Positions 39,873-50,972 of a DNA stretch of 64,000 nt are shown here, piece by piece. The stretch spans positions 1,240,001 through 1,304,000 of the forward strand of contig NZ_JAPEOR010000001.1 in NCBI RefSeq assembly GCF_026341125.1, in the 5' to 3' direction. Source of the stretch: Streptomyces sp. NBC_01142. Lineage in GTDB: Bacteria > Actinomycetota > Actinomycetes > Streptomycetales > Streptomycetaceae. Each line of letters starts with the position of its first letter. Position 1 is the first letter of the stretch. Made by a program: the position numbers and the translations under genes. The notes under the pieces are model-generated. The model made no database searches and was not told where the DNA came from. It saw nothing but the letters and a program-made list of their open reading frames with translations.

Positions 39873-42140
39873 TTGTCAACCGACGAATTGCAGAACGAGC
39901 AGCAATTCATCACTCTGCTCTACGAGCGTCTCGACGCTCTCCGTGAGCAGGCCGAAGCTGCTGTCGGGACGACGATCAGGCAGGTCAGCACCGGTTTGCA
40001 GGCTCGCGTGGAGCGCGATGTGAGCGTCGCGGAACACTCCGACCAGGTGGCCGCGCTGAATGCCGTCGACTCCGGGCTCTGTTTCGGACGCATTGATCTC
40101 AAGGACGGAGCCCGGCATCACATCGGGCGTATCGGAATGCGGCAGGACGATACGGAACGCACTCCGCTGCTCATCGACTGGCGTGCTCCCGTCGCCCGGC
40201 CCTTTTACCTCGCCACCGGCCATGAGCCGATGGGACTGCGCCGACGCCGGCACCTCACCACCAAGGGGCGCGCCGTCACCGCGCTCCATGACGAGATCCT
40301 CGATCTCGCCGACGCCACCCGGACCGGGCACGAGGACCCGGACGCGGACGCCGTACTGCTCGCCGCCCTCGGGTCCGCACGCACCGGGCGGATGAGCGAC
40401 ATCGTGCAGACCATCCAGGCCGAGCAGGACCGCATCATCCGTGCCCCGCAGCGCGGAGTCCTCGTCGTCGAGGGCGGTCCCGGCACCGGGAAGACCGCGG
40501 TCGCGCTGCACCGGGCCGCGTATCTGCTGTACGCGTACCGCGAGCAGCTCGCCCGTCGTGCCGTGCTGATCGTCGGACCGAACCCGGCCTTCCTCGGGTA
40601 CATCGGCGAGGTGCTGCCCTCGCTCGGTGAGACCGGGGTGCTGCTCTCCACGATGTCGGAGCTCTTCCCCGGCGTACACGCCACCGGCACCGACACCCAG
40701 CAGGCCGCCGCGGTGAAGGGCCGCGCGGGGATGGCCGATGTCCTGGCCCGTGTCGTACGCGACCGGCAGACGCTTCCCGAGACGGTGCGGGACATCGATC
40801 ACGAGGGGAGCGGCACGCTGCCCGAGCCGGTCCTGGAGATCGACCACCAGGACCACGGGACGCTGCTGCTCCATCGCGAGATGGCCCACGAGGCCCGCGA
40901 CCGCGCCCGGGCCACCGGGCTGCCGCACAATCTGGCCCGCCCGCACTTCGCCTTCCGGATCATCGATGCGCTGACCGCGCAGCTCACGGACCGGCTCGGG
41001 GCCGACCCGTACGGCGGGCCGAACCTCCTCGGCCCCGACGACATCGCCCAGCTCGGCAAGGAGATCGCCACCAGCGCCGAGGTCCACGCGGCGATCGAGG
41101 AGCTGTGGCCCGCGCTCACCCCGCAGCAGCTCGTCGCGGACTTCCTCGCCGAGCCGGGCAGCCAACTGTCCGACGCGGACGCGGACGTGATCCGGCGTGC
41201 GGGCGGTCCGTGGACCCCCGCCGATGTGCCGCTGCTGGACGAGGCCGCCGAACTGCTGGGTGCCGACGACAGTGCCGAGCGTGCGGCACAGGAGGCCGAG
41301 CGGCAGGACCGGATCTCCTATGCGCAGGGCGTGCTGGAACTCTCCCAGGGCTCCAAGACCTACGAGTTCGAGGACCAGGAGTCCGAGGTGCTCGCGGCGC
41401 ACGACATCATCGACGCCGAGCGGATGGCCGAGCGGCAGGAGGAGGCCGACCACCGCAGCGCGGCCGCGCGCGCCGCGGCCGACCGGACCTGGGCGTTCGG
41501 GCACATCATCGTCGACGAGGCGCAGGAGCTGTCCGCGATGGCGTGGCGGCTGCTGATGCGCCGCTGCCCCACCCGCTCGATGACCCTGGTCGGCGATCCG
41601 GCCCAGACCGGCGACGCCGCGGGCTGCGGGTCGTGGTGGCAGATCCTCTATCCGTACGTCGGGGACCGCTGGGAGCACACGCGGCTGGGCGTCAACTACC
41701 GCACTCCCGCCGAGATCATGGAGCTCGCGGCGGACGTGCGCAGGAGCGAGGACCCCGCCTTCGAGCCGCCGCGCTCGGTGCGTTCGACGGGCGTACGGCC
41801 CTGGGAGGTGACCGTGTCACCGGACAAGCTGGCCCGCACGGTCGCCGAGCGGGTGGCCGAAGCACCCCACGAGGGGCGCCTCGCGGTGATCGCCCCGGCC
41901 GGGCTCCAGGCCGCCCTCGCGGCCGAGCTGCCCGACGTCCCGTCCGGCGGCGAACCGGACCTCACCCGGCCCGTCGTACTGCTGGACCCCCGCCAGGCCA
42001 AGGGCCTGGAGTTCGACACGGTGATCGTCGTCGAGCCGGAGCTGATCCGCTCCGGCTCGGCGCACGGGACGAATGACCTCTATGTGGCACTCACCCGGCC
42101 CACCCAGCGCCTGGGGGTGGTGCGTACGGACACCGCGTAG
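39873..42140 (+). CDS. helD: HelD-type RNA polymerase-recycling ATPase (UvrD/Rep family)
   Basis: The protein has 755 residues from TTG 39873 (AGGAG site 5 nt upstream). An N-terminal coiled-coil arm (EQQFITLLYERLDALREQAE) is followed by a domain found in actinobacterial HelD (FGRIDLKDG...HIGRIGMRQDD...LLIDWRAPVARPFY). The Walker A GGPGTGKTA holds Lys207. VDEAQELSAM is the Walker B, and VGDPAQTGD and VNYRTPAEIM are further superfamily 1 motifs. Late motifs are QAKGLEFDTVIVVEPE and NDLYVALTRPTQRL. HelD proteins pry RNA polymerase off DNA and recycle it, and some protect against rifampicin (HelR). I see no obvious rifamycin-associated element upstream. Confidence 0.9.
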   Translation: MSTDELQNEQQFITLLYERLDALREQAEAAVGTTIRQVSTGLQARVERDVSVAEHSDQVAALNAVDSGLCFGRIDLKDGARHHIGRIGMRQDDTERTPLLIDWRAPVARPFYLATGHEPMGLRRRRHLTTKGRAVTALHDEILDLADATRTGHEDPDADAVLLAALGSARTGRMSDIVQTIQAEQDRIIRAPQRGVLVVEGGPGTGKTAVALHRAAYLLYAYREQLARRAVLIVGPNPAFLGYIGEVLPSLGETGVLLSTMSELFPGVHATGTDTQQAAAVKGRAGMADVLARVVRDRQTLPETVRDIDHEGSGTLPEPVLEIDHQDHGTLLLHREMAHEARDRARATGLPHNLARPHFAFRIIDALTAQLTDRLGADPYGGPNLLGPDDIAQLGKEIATSAEVHAAIEELWPALTPQQLVADFLAEPGSQLSDADADVIRRAGGPWTPADVPLLDEAAELLGADDSAERAAQEAERQDRISYAQGVLELSQGSKTYEFEDQESEVLAAHDIIDAERMAERQEEADHRSAAARAAADRTWAFGHIIVDEAQELSAMAWRLLMRRCPTRSMTLVGDPAQTGDAAGCGSWWQILYPYVGDRWEHTRLGVNYRTPAEIMELAADVRRSEDPAFEPPRSVRSTGVRPWEVTVSPDKLARTVAERVAEAPHEGRLAVIAPAGLQAALAAELPDVPSGGEPDLTRPVVLLDPRQAKGLEFDTVIVVEPELIRSGSAHGTNDLYVALTRPTQRLGVVRTDTA

Positions 42141-42173
42141 GTGTACTGCGCGCCGGTGCGCGCCCGGTCCCGC

Positions 42174-44540
42174 TCAGGCCTGGCGCAGCCAGAGCGTCGC
42201 CAGCGGGGGCAGCGTCAGCCGGATGCTTGCCGGGCGGCCGTGGGACGGCACCGCCTCCGGCTTCAGCGGGTCCTCGTTCAGTACGTCGCCGCCGCCGTAG
42301 CGTGCCGCGTCCGTGTTGAGGACCTCCGTCCAGACAACGGACGACTCCGGCACCCCGAGCCGGTACTCGTGGCGCACCACCGGCGAGAAGTTGCTGACGG
42401 CGAGCAGCGGGGCGCCCGAGGCGTCGTAGCGCAGGAACGCGAAGACGTTGTCCTCCGACGCGTCGCCGTCCACCCACGCGAAACCCTCGGGGTCCGTGTC
42501 CCGCTGCCAGAGCGCCGGGGTGGCCCCGTACACGGTGTTCAGCTCGCGGACCAGGTCCCGTACGCCGCGGTGGTCGGCCTCCGCGGCGTACGAGGGGTCG
42601 AGCAGCCACCAGTCGGGGCCGTGGCCCTCCGACCACTCCGCGCCCTGGGCGAACTCCTGGCCCATGAACAGCAGTTGCTTGCCGGGGTGGGCCCACATGA
42701 AGCCCAGATACGCACGGTGGTTGGCGCGCTGCTGCCACCAGTCGCCGGGCATCTTGCTCACCAGAGACCGCTTGCCGTGCACGACCTCGTCGTGCGAGAT
42801 GGGCAGGACGTAGTTCTCGCTGTACGCGTACACCATCGAGAACGTCATCTCGTTGTGGTGGAACTTGCGGTGCACCGGCTCGTGCGAGGCGTAGCCCAGC
42901 GAGTCGTGCATCCAGCCCATGTTCCACTTCAGGCCGAAGCCGAGGCCGCCGAAGCCGCCCGGTCCCACATGGTGGGTGGCCCGCGTGACCCCGTCCCAGG
43001 CCGTGGACTCCTCGGCGATCGTGACGACGCCGGGGCAGCGCCGGTAGACGGTGGCGTTCATCTCCTGGAGGAAGGCGACCGCGTCCAGATTCTCCCGGCC
43101 GCCGTGGACGTTCGGGGTCCACTCGCCCTGCTCACGGGAGTAGTCGAGGTAGAGCATCGAGGCGACGGCGTCGACCCGCAGCCCGTCGATGTGGAACTCC
43201 GCGCACCAGTACGTGGCGTTGGCGACCAGGAAGTTGCGTACCTCCTTGCGGCCGTAGTCGAACTCGAGGGTGCCCCAGTCGGGGTGCGCGGCGCGGGCCG
43301 GGTCCTCGTGCTCGTACAGCGGACGGCCGTCGAACTGGGCGAGCGCCCAGTCGTCCTTCGGGAAGTGCGCGGGCACCCAGTCCACGAGCACTCCGATGCC
43401 CGCCCGGTGCAGGGAGTCGACGAGGAAGCGGAAGTCGTCGGGGGTGCCCATCCGGGAGGTGGGGGCGTAGAAGCCGGTGACCTGGTATCCCCAGGAGACG
43501 CCGAAGGGGTGCTCGGCGACCGGCATCAGCTCGACATGGGTGAATCCCAAGTCCTTGACGTACGCCGGAAGCTGGACAGCCAGCTGGCGATAGGTCAGGC
43601 CGGGCCGCCAGGAGCCGAGATGCACTTCGTAGACGGAGAACGGCGCTTCGTGCACGGGCCGGTCGCCGCGCTGTGCCATCCACTCCTCGTCGTGCCACAC
43701 ATGGTGGGACTCCGTCACGATGGAGGCGTTGGCGGGTGGCACCTCGGCGCGCCGCGCCATCGGGTCGGCGCGCAGGGTGTGGCTGCCGTCCGGGCGCATG
43801 ATGTCGAACTTGTAGAGCGAGCCCTCGCCGACACCGGGGACGAACAGCTCCCAGACTCCGGTCGAGCCGAGCGACCGCATCGGAAAGCCGGTGCCGTCCC
43901 AGAAGTTGAAGTCGCCGACGACGCGCACACCGCGGGCGTTGGGCGCCCAGAGGGTGAACCGGGTGCCGGTGACGTTCTGGTGCGTCATGGGCTGCGCGCC
44001 GAGCGCCGTCCACAGCTCCTCGTGGCGGCCCTCGCCGATCAGATGCAGATCGAGCTCGCCGAGGGAGGGCAGGAAGCGGTACGGGTCCTGCACCTCGATC
44101 TCATGGGTGCCTGCGCGCCCCCCTTCTGCGCCCTCGGTGGCCTCGGCGTCCGGGCTGTCGTACGTGACCAGCAAGTGGTACTCCGGGGCGGTACGCATCG
44201 GCAGCAGCCCGGAGAAGAAGCCGTCGCCGTCCTCGTGCAGCTCGGCACGGAGCCCTTTGCCGAGGACGGTCACCGCCCGCGCGTAGGGGCGCAGTACGCG
44301 CAGTTCGACGCCGCTGCGGACCGAGTGGGCGCCGAGCAGCGCGTGCGGGTCGTGGTGGGCGCCGGTGAGCAGACGCTCCCTGTCCCCGTCCGCGAGCGCC
44401 CTCGCCGCGCGTACGCCGTGGCTGCCACCGGCACGGGGCCGCGGCGCCGGCGCTTTCTGCTTGCGGCGGGGCCCGGTCTCGGCCGTCTGCTTCTGTACAT
44501 GGGGGTCGGACGGGTTACGGGACGAGGGTCGGGCGGTCAC
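42174..44540 (-). CDS. glgB: 1,4-alpha-glucan branching enzyme
   Basis: The protein has 788 residues from GTG 44540, which follows GGAGG with 8-nt spacing. A basic Pro/Lys/Arg-rich N-terminus of about 45 residues precedes two CBM48-like N-terminal modules ([13 protein letters not shown]..., [24 protein letters not shown]). The GH13 catalytic barrel follows: [36 protein letters not shown] (nucleophile Asp), TIAEESTAW (acid/base Glu) and [13 protein letters not shown]-terminal beta domain ends it. It makes alpha-1,6 branches on glucans. Last gene of the treS-pep2-glgB direction, 31 bp after pep2. In the GlgE pathway it branches maltosyl-built glucan. Confidence 0.95.
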   Translation of the reverse strand: MTARPSSRNPSDPHVQKQTAETGPRRKQKAPAPRPRAGGSHGVRAARALADGDRERLLTGAHHDPHALLGAHSVRSGVELRVLRPYARAVTVLGKGLRAELHEDGDGFFSGLLPMRTAPEYHLLVTYDSPDAEATEGAEGGRAGTHEIEVQDPYRFLPSLGELDLHLIGEGRHEELWTALGAQPMTHQNVTGTRFTLWAPNARGVRVVGDFNFWDGTGFPMRSLGSTGVWELFVPGVGEGSLYKFDIMRPDGSHTLRADPMARRAEVPPANASIVTESHHVWHDEEWMAQRGDRPVHEAPFSVYEVHLGSWRPGLTYRQLAVQLPAYVKDLGFTHVELMPVAEHPFGVSWGYQVTGFYAPTSRMGTPDDFRFLVDSLHRAGIGVLVDWVPAHFPKDDWALAQFDGRPLYEHEDPARAAHPDWGTLEFDYGRKEVRNFLVANATYWCAEFHIDGLRVDAVASMLYLDYSREQGEWTPNVHGGRENLDAVAFLQEMNATVYRRCPGVVTIAEESTAWDGVTRATHHVGPGGFGGLGFGLKWNMGWMHDSLGYASHEPVHRKFHHNEMTFSMVYAYSENYVLPISHDEVVHGKRSLVSKMPGDWWQQRANHRAYLGFMWAHPGKQLLFMGQEFAQGAEWSEGHGPDWWLLDPSYAAEADHRGVRDLVRELNTVYGATPALWQRDTDPEGFAWVDGDASEDNVFAFLRYDASGAPLLAVSNFSPVVRHEYRLGVPESSVVWTEVLNTDAARYGGGDVLNEDPLKPEAVPSHGRPASIRLTLPPLATLWLRQA

Positions 44541-44571
44541 GGGGGCAGCCTCCTTGGGCGCGTGGAAGGGT

Positions 44572-46077
<1,506 letters not shown>

Positions 46078-46185
46078 CGCGTCCTTTCCCCGAGATGCAC
46101 TCCAATGGCGCTGAATGCGCAGAGTGTCCCGGATTACAGCAGTGGCTGTCCGGCGGCGCGCGGGGATGAAGGGGAGAGTGCCCTG

Positions 46186-46211
46186 CGCGGGGCGGTGGAA
46201 ACCGCCCCGCG
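46186..46211 (-). terminator. Intercistronic hairpin between treS and pep2
   Basis: CGCGGGGCGGT and ACCGCCCCGCG form a perfect 11-bp stem; the bases between them, GGAA, read TTCC on the transcribed minus strand. It lies 25 nt after the treS stop and before pep2. It may cause partial termination or mark mRNA processing, lowering pep2-glgB relative to glgE-treS. Confidence 0.55.
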
Positions 46212-46236
46212 GGACGTACCTCTCCCCCTGTGCGAC

Positions 46237-47943
46237 TCAGTTCGGGACCGGCTCCTTCCGCAGTCGGAACCAGTAGAAACCGTGACCCGCGAGAGTCAGC
46301 AGGTAGGGCCACTGCCCGATGGCCGGGAACCGCACCCCGCCGATCAGCTCCACCGGATGCCGTCCGGTGAACGCCCGCAGATCGAGTTCCGTGGGCTGCG
46401 CGAAACGCGAGAAATTGTTCACGCACAGCACGAGGTCGTCCTTGTACTCGCGCAGGAACGCGATCACTGCCGGGTTGGACGACGGCAGTTCCGTGTACGA
46501 GCCGAGCCCGAAGGCGTGGTTCTGCTTACGGATCTCGATCATCCGCCGGGTCCAGTGCAGCAGTGAGGACGGCGAGGACATCGAAGCCTCGACATTGGTG
46601 ACCTGGTAGCCGTAGACCGGATCCATGATCGTGGGCAGATACAGCCGTCCCGGGTCGCTGGAGGAGAAGCCGGCGTTGCGGTCGGGGGTCCACTGCATCG
46701 GGGTGCGTACCGCGTCCCGGTCGCCGAGCCAGATGTTGTCGCCCATCCCGATCTCGTCGCCGTAGTACAGAATCGGCGACCCCGGCAGCGACAGCAGAAG
46801 TGCCGTGAACAGCTCGATCTGGTTGCGGTCGTTGTCCAGGAGCGGGGCGAGCCGGCGGCGGATGCCGATATTGGCGCGCATCCGCGGGTCCTTGGCGTAC
46901 TCCGCGTACATGTAGTCGCGCTCTTCGTCCGTGACCATCTCGAGCGTGAGCTCGTCGTGGTTGCGCAGGAAGATGCCCCACTGGCAGCTTTTCGGGATCG
47001 CCGGGGTCTTGGCCAGGATTTCGGAGACCGGGTAGCGGGACTCGCGCCGCACCGCCATGAAGATCCGTGGCATCACCGGGAAGTGGAACGCCATGTGGCA
47101 CTCGTCGCCGCCGGCCGCGTAGTCGCCGAAGTAGTCGACGACGTCCTCGGGCCACTGGTTGGCCTCGGCGAGGAGCACGGTGTCCGGGTAGTGCGCGTCG
47201 ATCTCCTTGCGTACCCGCTTGAGGAAGGAGTGGGTGGCGGGCAGGTTCTCGCAGTTGGTGCCCTCCTCCTGGTACAGATACGGCACGGCGTCCAGCCGGA
47301 AGCCGTCGATGCCCAGATCGAGCCAGAAGCGCAGTGCCGAGGTGATCTCCTCCTGCACCGCCGGGTTCTCGTAGTTGAGATCGGGCTGGTGGGAGAAGAA
47401 GCGGTGGAAGTAGTACTGCTTGCGCACCGGGTCGAAGGTCCAGTTCGACGTCTCGGTGTCGACAAAGATGATCCGGGCGTCCTGGAACTGTTTGTCGTCG
47501 TCCGCCCAGACGTAGTAGTCGCCGTACGGCCCGTCGGGGTCGCTGCGGGACTCCTGGAACCACGGGTGCTGGTCGCTGGTGTGGTTCATGACAAAGTCGA
47601 TGATGACGCGCATGCCGCGTTGGTGTGCGGCGTCCACGAACTCCACGAAGTCGGCGAGATCGCCGAAGTCGGGGAGGACGGCGGTGTAGTCGGAAACGTC
47701 GTAACCACCGTCCCGCAGAGGGGACTTGAAGAACGGTGGCAGCCAGAGGCAGTCGACCCCCAGCCACTGCAGATAGTCCAGTTTGGCAGTGATGCCCTTG
47801 AGGTCGCCGATGCCGTCGCCGTTGCTGTCCTGGAAGGACCGCACGAGGACCTCGTAGAAGACTGCCCGCTTGAACCAGTCGGGGTCGCGGTCCTTGGCGG
47901 GTGTGTCCTCGAACGTGTCGTGGACGGGCTCATTGACGATCAT
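46237..47943 (-). CDS. treS: Trehalose synthase/isomerase
   Basis: The protein has 568 residues, GH13 family. [64 protein letters not shown] (nucleophile Asp about 218), [16 protein letters not shown] (acid/base Glu) and [12 protein letters not shown] are the usual TreS motifs. It interconverts trehalose and maltose. The length is that of TreS without a fused maltokinase domain, in agreement with the separate pep2 gene downstream. ATG 47943 overlaps the glgE stop by 4 nt. In the pathway it feeds maltose from trehalose to Pep2. Confidence 0.95.
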   Translation of the reverse strand: MIVNEPVHDTFEDTPAKDRDPDWFKRAVFYEVLVRSFQDSNGDGIGDLKGITAKLDYLQWLGVDCLWLPPFFKSPLRDGGYDVSDYTAVLPDFGDLADFVEFVDAAHQRGMRVIIDFVMNHTSDQHPWFQESRSDPDGPYGDYYVWADDDKQFQDARIIFVDTETSNWTFDPVRKQYYFHRFFSHQPDLNYENPAVQEEITSALRFWLDLGIDGFRLDAVPYLYQEEGTNCENLPATHSFLKRVRKEIDAHYPDTVLLAEANQWPEDVVDYFGDYAAGGDECHMAFHFPVMPRIFMAVRRESRYPVSEILAKTPAIPKSCQWGIFLRNHDELTLEMVTDEERDYMYAEYAKDPRMRANIGIRRRLAPLLDNDRNQIELFTALLLSLPGSPILYYGDEIGMGDNIWLGDRDAVRTPMQWTPDRNAGFSSSDPGRLYLPTIMDPVYGYQVTNVEASMSSPSSLLHWTRRMIEIRKQNHAFGLGSYTELPSSNPAVIAFLREYKDDLVLCVNNFSRFAQPTELDLRAFTGRHPVELIGGVRFPAIGQWPYLLTLAGHGFYWFRLRKEPVPN

Positions 47944-50039
47944 GATGTGGGTGACCCTCCGATCGGCGGGGACGGTCGCAGAACGACGATGTGCGCGGGC
48001 GTGATGCCCGGCTCGAGGCGCACATAGTTGGCCCTGCCCCAGTGATAGGTCTCGCCGGTGAGCTCGTCGCGCACCGGTGCGCTCTCGTGCCAGTCGAGGC
48101 CGAGTAGCGGCATGTCCAACGAGACCGTGGCCTCCTGGGTGTGGTGGGGGTCGAGGTTGGCGACCACGAGCACGGTGTTCGAGCCCGCGTGCTTGGAGTA
48201 CGCGATCACCGCGTCGTTGTCGGTGGAGTGGAAGTGGATGTCACGCAGCTGCTGGAGGGCGGGGTGCCGCCGCCTGAGCCGGTTGAGTGCCGTGATCAGG
48301 GGGGCGATGGTGCGGCCCTCGCGCTCGGCCGACTCCCAGTCACGCGGCCGCAGTTGGTACTTCTCCGAGTGAAGGTACTCCTCGCTGCCGTCCCGCAGGG
48401 GGGTGTTCTCGCACAGCTCGTAGCCGGCGTACACACCCCAGGACGGAGACATGGTCGCGGCGAGCACCGCCCGTACCTCGAAGGCGGGTCTGCCGCCCTG
48501 CTGGAGGTAGGCGTGGAGGATGTCGGGGGTGTTCACGAAGAAGTTGGGGCGCATGGAGGCGGCGGCGTCGCCGGAGAGCTCGGTGAGGTACTCGGTGAGT
48601 TCCTGCTTGGTGTTGCGCCAGGTGAAGTACGTGTACGACTGCTGGAAGCCGACCTCGGCGAGGGTGCGCATCATCGCCGGGCGGGTGAATGCCTCCGCCA
48701 GGAAGATCACATCGGGGTCGGTCCGGCTGATGTCCGCGATCACCTTCTCCCAGAAGATGACCGGCTTGGTGTGCGGATTGTCGACGCGGAAGATCCGTAC
48801 GCCGTGGTCCATCCAGAAGCGCAGCACCCGCACGGTCTCCTGGAGCAGGCCGCGCATGTCCTGGTCGAAGGCGATCGGATAGATGTCCTGGTACTTCTTC
48901 GGCGGGTTCTCGGCGTACGCGATCGAGCCGTCGGCGCGGTGGTGGAACCACTCGGGGTGCTCGCTCACCCAGGGGTGGTCGGGGGAGCACTGGAGGGCGA
49001 AGTCCAGGGCGACCTCCATGCGCAGGGAGCGGGCCGCCGTGACGAAGTGGTCGAAGTCCTCGAATGTGCCGAGGTCGGGGTGGAGCGCGTCGTGGCCGCC
49101 CTCGGCGGAGCCGATGGCCCAGGGCACGCCGACATCGTGGGCGCCGGGGGAGAGGGTGTTGTCGGGGCCCTTGCGGTGGGTGGTGCCGATGGGGTGGACG
49201 GGCGGCAGATAGACGACGTCGAAGCCCATCGCGGCGACGGCGGGCAGCCGCTCGGCGGCGGTGCGCAGCGTGCCGGAGACCGGCGGCTCGCCCTCGGCCA
49301 CGACCGCGCCCTCGGAGCGCGGGAAGAGCTCGTACCAGGAGCCGTACAGGGCACGCCGGCGCTCGACGAGGAGGGGCAACGGGCGGGAGGTGGTGACCAG
49401 TTCGCGCAGCGGGTGGCGGGCGAGCGCCGCTTCGGCGTCGGGGGCGAGGGCGGCGGCGAGCCGGGCGGCGGCGGGGCGCTCCTGGTCGCGCAGCGCGTCG
49501 ACGGCGGCCAGCACGGCTTCGCGCCCCTCGCTCTTGGGCACCTCTGCGGCGGCGCGTTCGTACAGCTCGGCTCCCTCGGCCAGCACCAGGGCGGTGTCGA
49601 TCCCGGCGGGGATCTTGATCTGGGCGTGGTGGCGCCAGGTGGCGACCGGGTCGCTCCAGGCCTCGACGGCGTACGTCCAGCGCCCCTCGGCGCCCGGCGT
49701 GACCTCGGCTCCCCACCGGTCGGTGCCCGGGGTGAGTTCACGCATGGCGGTCCAGGGGCCGGGGCGGCCGCTCGGATCGCGCAGGACGACATTGGCGGCG
49801 ACCGCGTCATGGCCCTCGCGGAAGACGGTGGCGGTGACCTGGAAGGTCTCACCGACCACCGCTTTCGCGGGCCTTCTCCCGCAGTCGACTGCGGGGCGGA
49901 CGTCCAGGACGGGGATGCGACCGATCATGGGATCACCTGAGGGCTGTGCGGGCAGGGCGGATTGAGCTGGTTGTGCCTTTTTACGTGGTTTGCGGGTTCT
50001 TTGTAGCTGCTCAGGCTTCGACTGGCGGGCTGCGGGCAT
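47940..50039 (-). CDS. glgE: Maltose 1-phosphate maltosyltransferase
   Basis: The protein has 699 residues from ATG 50039; ATG 49928 ([10 protein letters not shown]) would match relatives from their conserved start and omit a 37-residue K/Q/P-rich leader. GH13_3 motifs are [57 protein letters not shown] (nucleophile Asp, about 419 from the long start) and [12 protein letters not shown] (acid Glu). [16 protein letters not shown] is diagnostic for GlgE. It extends alpha-1,4-glucan with maltosyl units from maltose 1-phosphate. First gene of the glgE-treS-pep2-glgB operon and divergent from glgP, 930 bp away across a pseudogene-bearing gap. Confidence 0.96.
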   Translation of the reverse strand: MPAARQSKPEQLQRTRKPRKKAQPAQSALPAQPSGDPMIGRIPVLDVRPAVDCGRRPAKAVVGETFQVTATVFREGHDAVAANVVLRDPSGRPGPWTAMRELTPGTDRWGAEVTPGAEGRWTYAVEAWSDPVATWRHHAQIKIPAGIDTALVLAEGAELYERAAAEVPKSEGREAVLAAVDALRDQERPAAARLAAALAPDAEAALARHPLRELVTTSRPLPLLVERRRALYGSWYELFPRSEGAVVAEGEPPVSGTLRTAAERLPAVAAMGFDVVYLPPVHPIGTTHRKGPDNTLSPGAHDVGVPWAIGSAEGGHDALHPDLGTFEDFDHFVTAARSLRMEVALDFALQCSPDHPWVSEHPEWFHHRADGSIAYAENPPKKYQDIYPIAFDQDMRGLLQETVRVLRFWMDHGVRIFRVDNPHTKPVIFWEKVIADISRTDPDVIFLAEAFTRPAMMRTLAEVGFQQSYTYFTWRNTKQELTEYLTELSGDAAASMRPNFFVNTPDILHAYLQQGGRPAFEVRAVLAATMSPSWGVYAGYELCENTPLRDGSEEYLHSEKYQLRPRDWESAEREGRTIAPLITALNRLRRRHPALQQLRDIHFHSTDNDAVIAYSKHAGSNTVLVVANLDPHHTQEATVSLDMPLLGLDWHESAPVRDELTGETYHWGRANYVRLEPGITPAHIVVLRPSPPIGGSPTS

Positions 50040-50291
50040 GGCCGCTCCTGTCCGCGTTCACTCGGGTGGGCGGAAAGAATGTTGAGAGGGCTGCGATCGC
50101 ATGCGTACCGGATGAGCCTTCCCCTGGTGCTCGGGTGGGCAATCCGGCAGCTTGTTAACTACTCGGACGTAACGAATTGCACAAGAACGTGGCGGGGTCC
50201 ATTCGGGTTTCACCGCACATGGAACGCGGCGGGCCCATTCGGGTACCCCTGATCCCCCTGAGACCCCTGATACCCCCGAGACACAGAACAA

Positions 50292-50318
50292 CCGGCCCCG
50301 TCGTGATGACGGGACCGG
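50292..50318. terminator. Hairpin in the glgE-glgP gap
   Basis: CCGGCCCCGTC and GACGGGACCGG pair with one mismatch around a 5-nt loop. It does not follow any intact gene and probably belongs to the degraded region. Confidence 0.4.
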
Positions 50319-50352
50319 TCGCAGTGGGCCGGGCTGCTCGGGGCTGCTCGCG

Positions 50353-50790
50353 ATGCCCGCCGACTCCGTCGACGACGCCTCGCGCGGCGACTGGAACCGG
50401 CCGGTCCCGGTCACCGGATTCCTGCACCACTACGAGGGCCGGGACTTCGACGGCGTCAGCGTCCCCGACGTCTCAGGGCCGCGAGGGGGCCTTCGAGTAC
50501 CCGATGGTGGACCGCGAGCCGCTGGAGCGCCGGCCCTGCGGCCGTACGACACGGATCGGCGACGCCGCCCACGCCATGCACCCGATCGGCTCCACCGGTG
50601 CGAACCGGTCCGCGATGACCGGGCTTCAGCGGGCCAACCGCCTGCGGGGCCCGGAGGCCGTCATCAACCTCGCCCACCAGCGGGCGCCCGGCGGCTTCAC
50701 CGATGTCCACGAGGTGATCCCGGCGGCGGAACTCGCCGAGATCTCGGCCCGTTACGCGGCGGCCGGGGCGTTCGCCCCCCCAGGCCGTCA
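50353..50790 (+). pseudogene. Decayed FAD-dependent monooxygenase remnant
   Basis: Pieces of one PhzS/salicylate-hydroxylase-type flavoprotein occur in two frames. The first frame has FLHHYEGRDFDGVSVPDV, resembling the stretch before the second FAD motif. After a frame change come FEYPMVDREPLERRPCGR, TTRIGDAAHAMHPIGSTGAN (intact proteins: TLLGDAAHPMYPIGSNGAS), GPEAVINLAHQRAPGGF and PAAELAEISARYAAAGAF. The segment between the GDAAH motif and GPEAVI is about 40 residues too short. The N-terminal FAD-binding half is missing. So the gene has lost its 5' half, carries a frameshift and an internal deletion. The rest of 50040-50972 presumably holds glgE and glgP promoters. Confidence 0.7.
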
Positions 50791-50972
50791 GCCCGGGGTC
50801 ACCGTACGACCTGGCGGTGCGTTCGATGCGCCGAATGCTCCGGCGAGCGCCCCGCGGACGGCCGCGCGCCGTGTTGAGCGCGGCGGGGCTGCCACTAACG
50901 TCAGGGTGATGGAGAGACGCACACCGTCGTGCGTCCCCTCGGATGCGTACCTCCCCTGCGAAGGTGGGACCT

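Noticed and set aside
39873..42140. Rifamycin-resistance HelR with a rifamycin-associated element
   Set aside because: The protein is clearly HelD-like, but I could not find the element upstream, so only the general HelD call is made.
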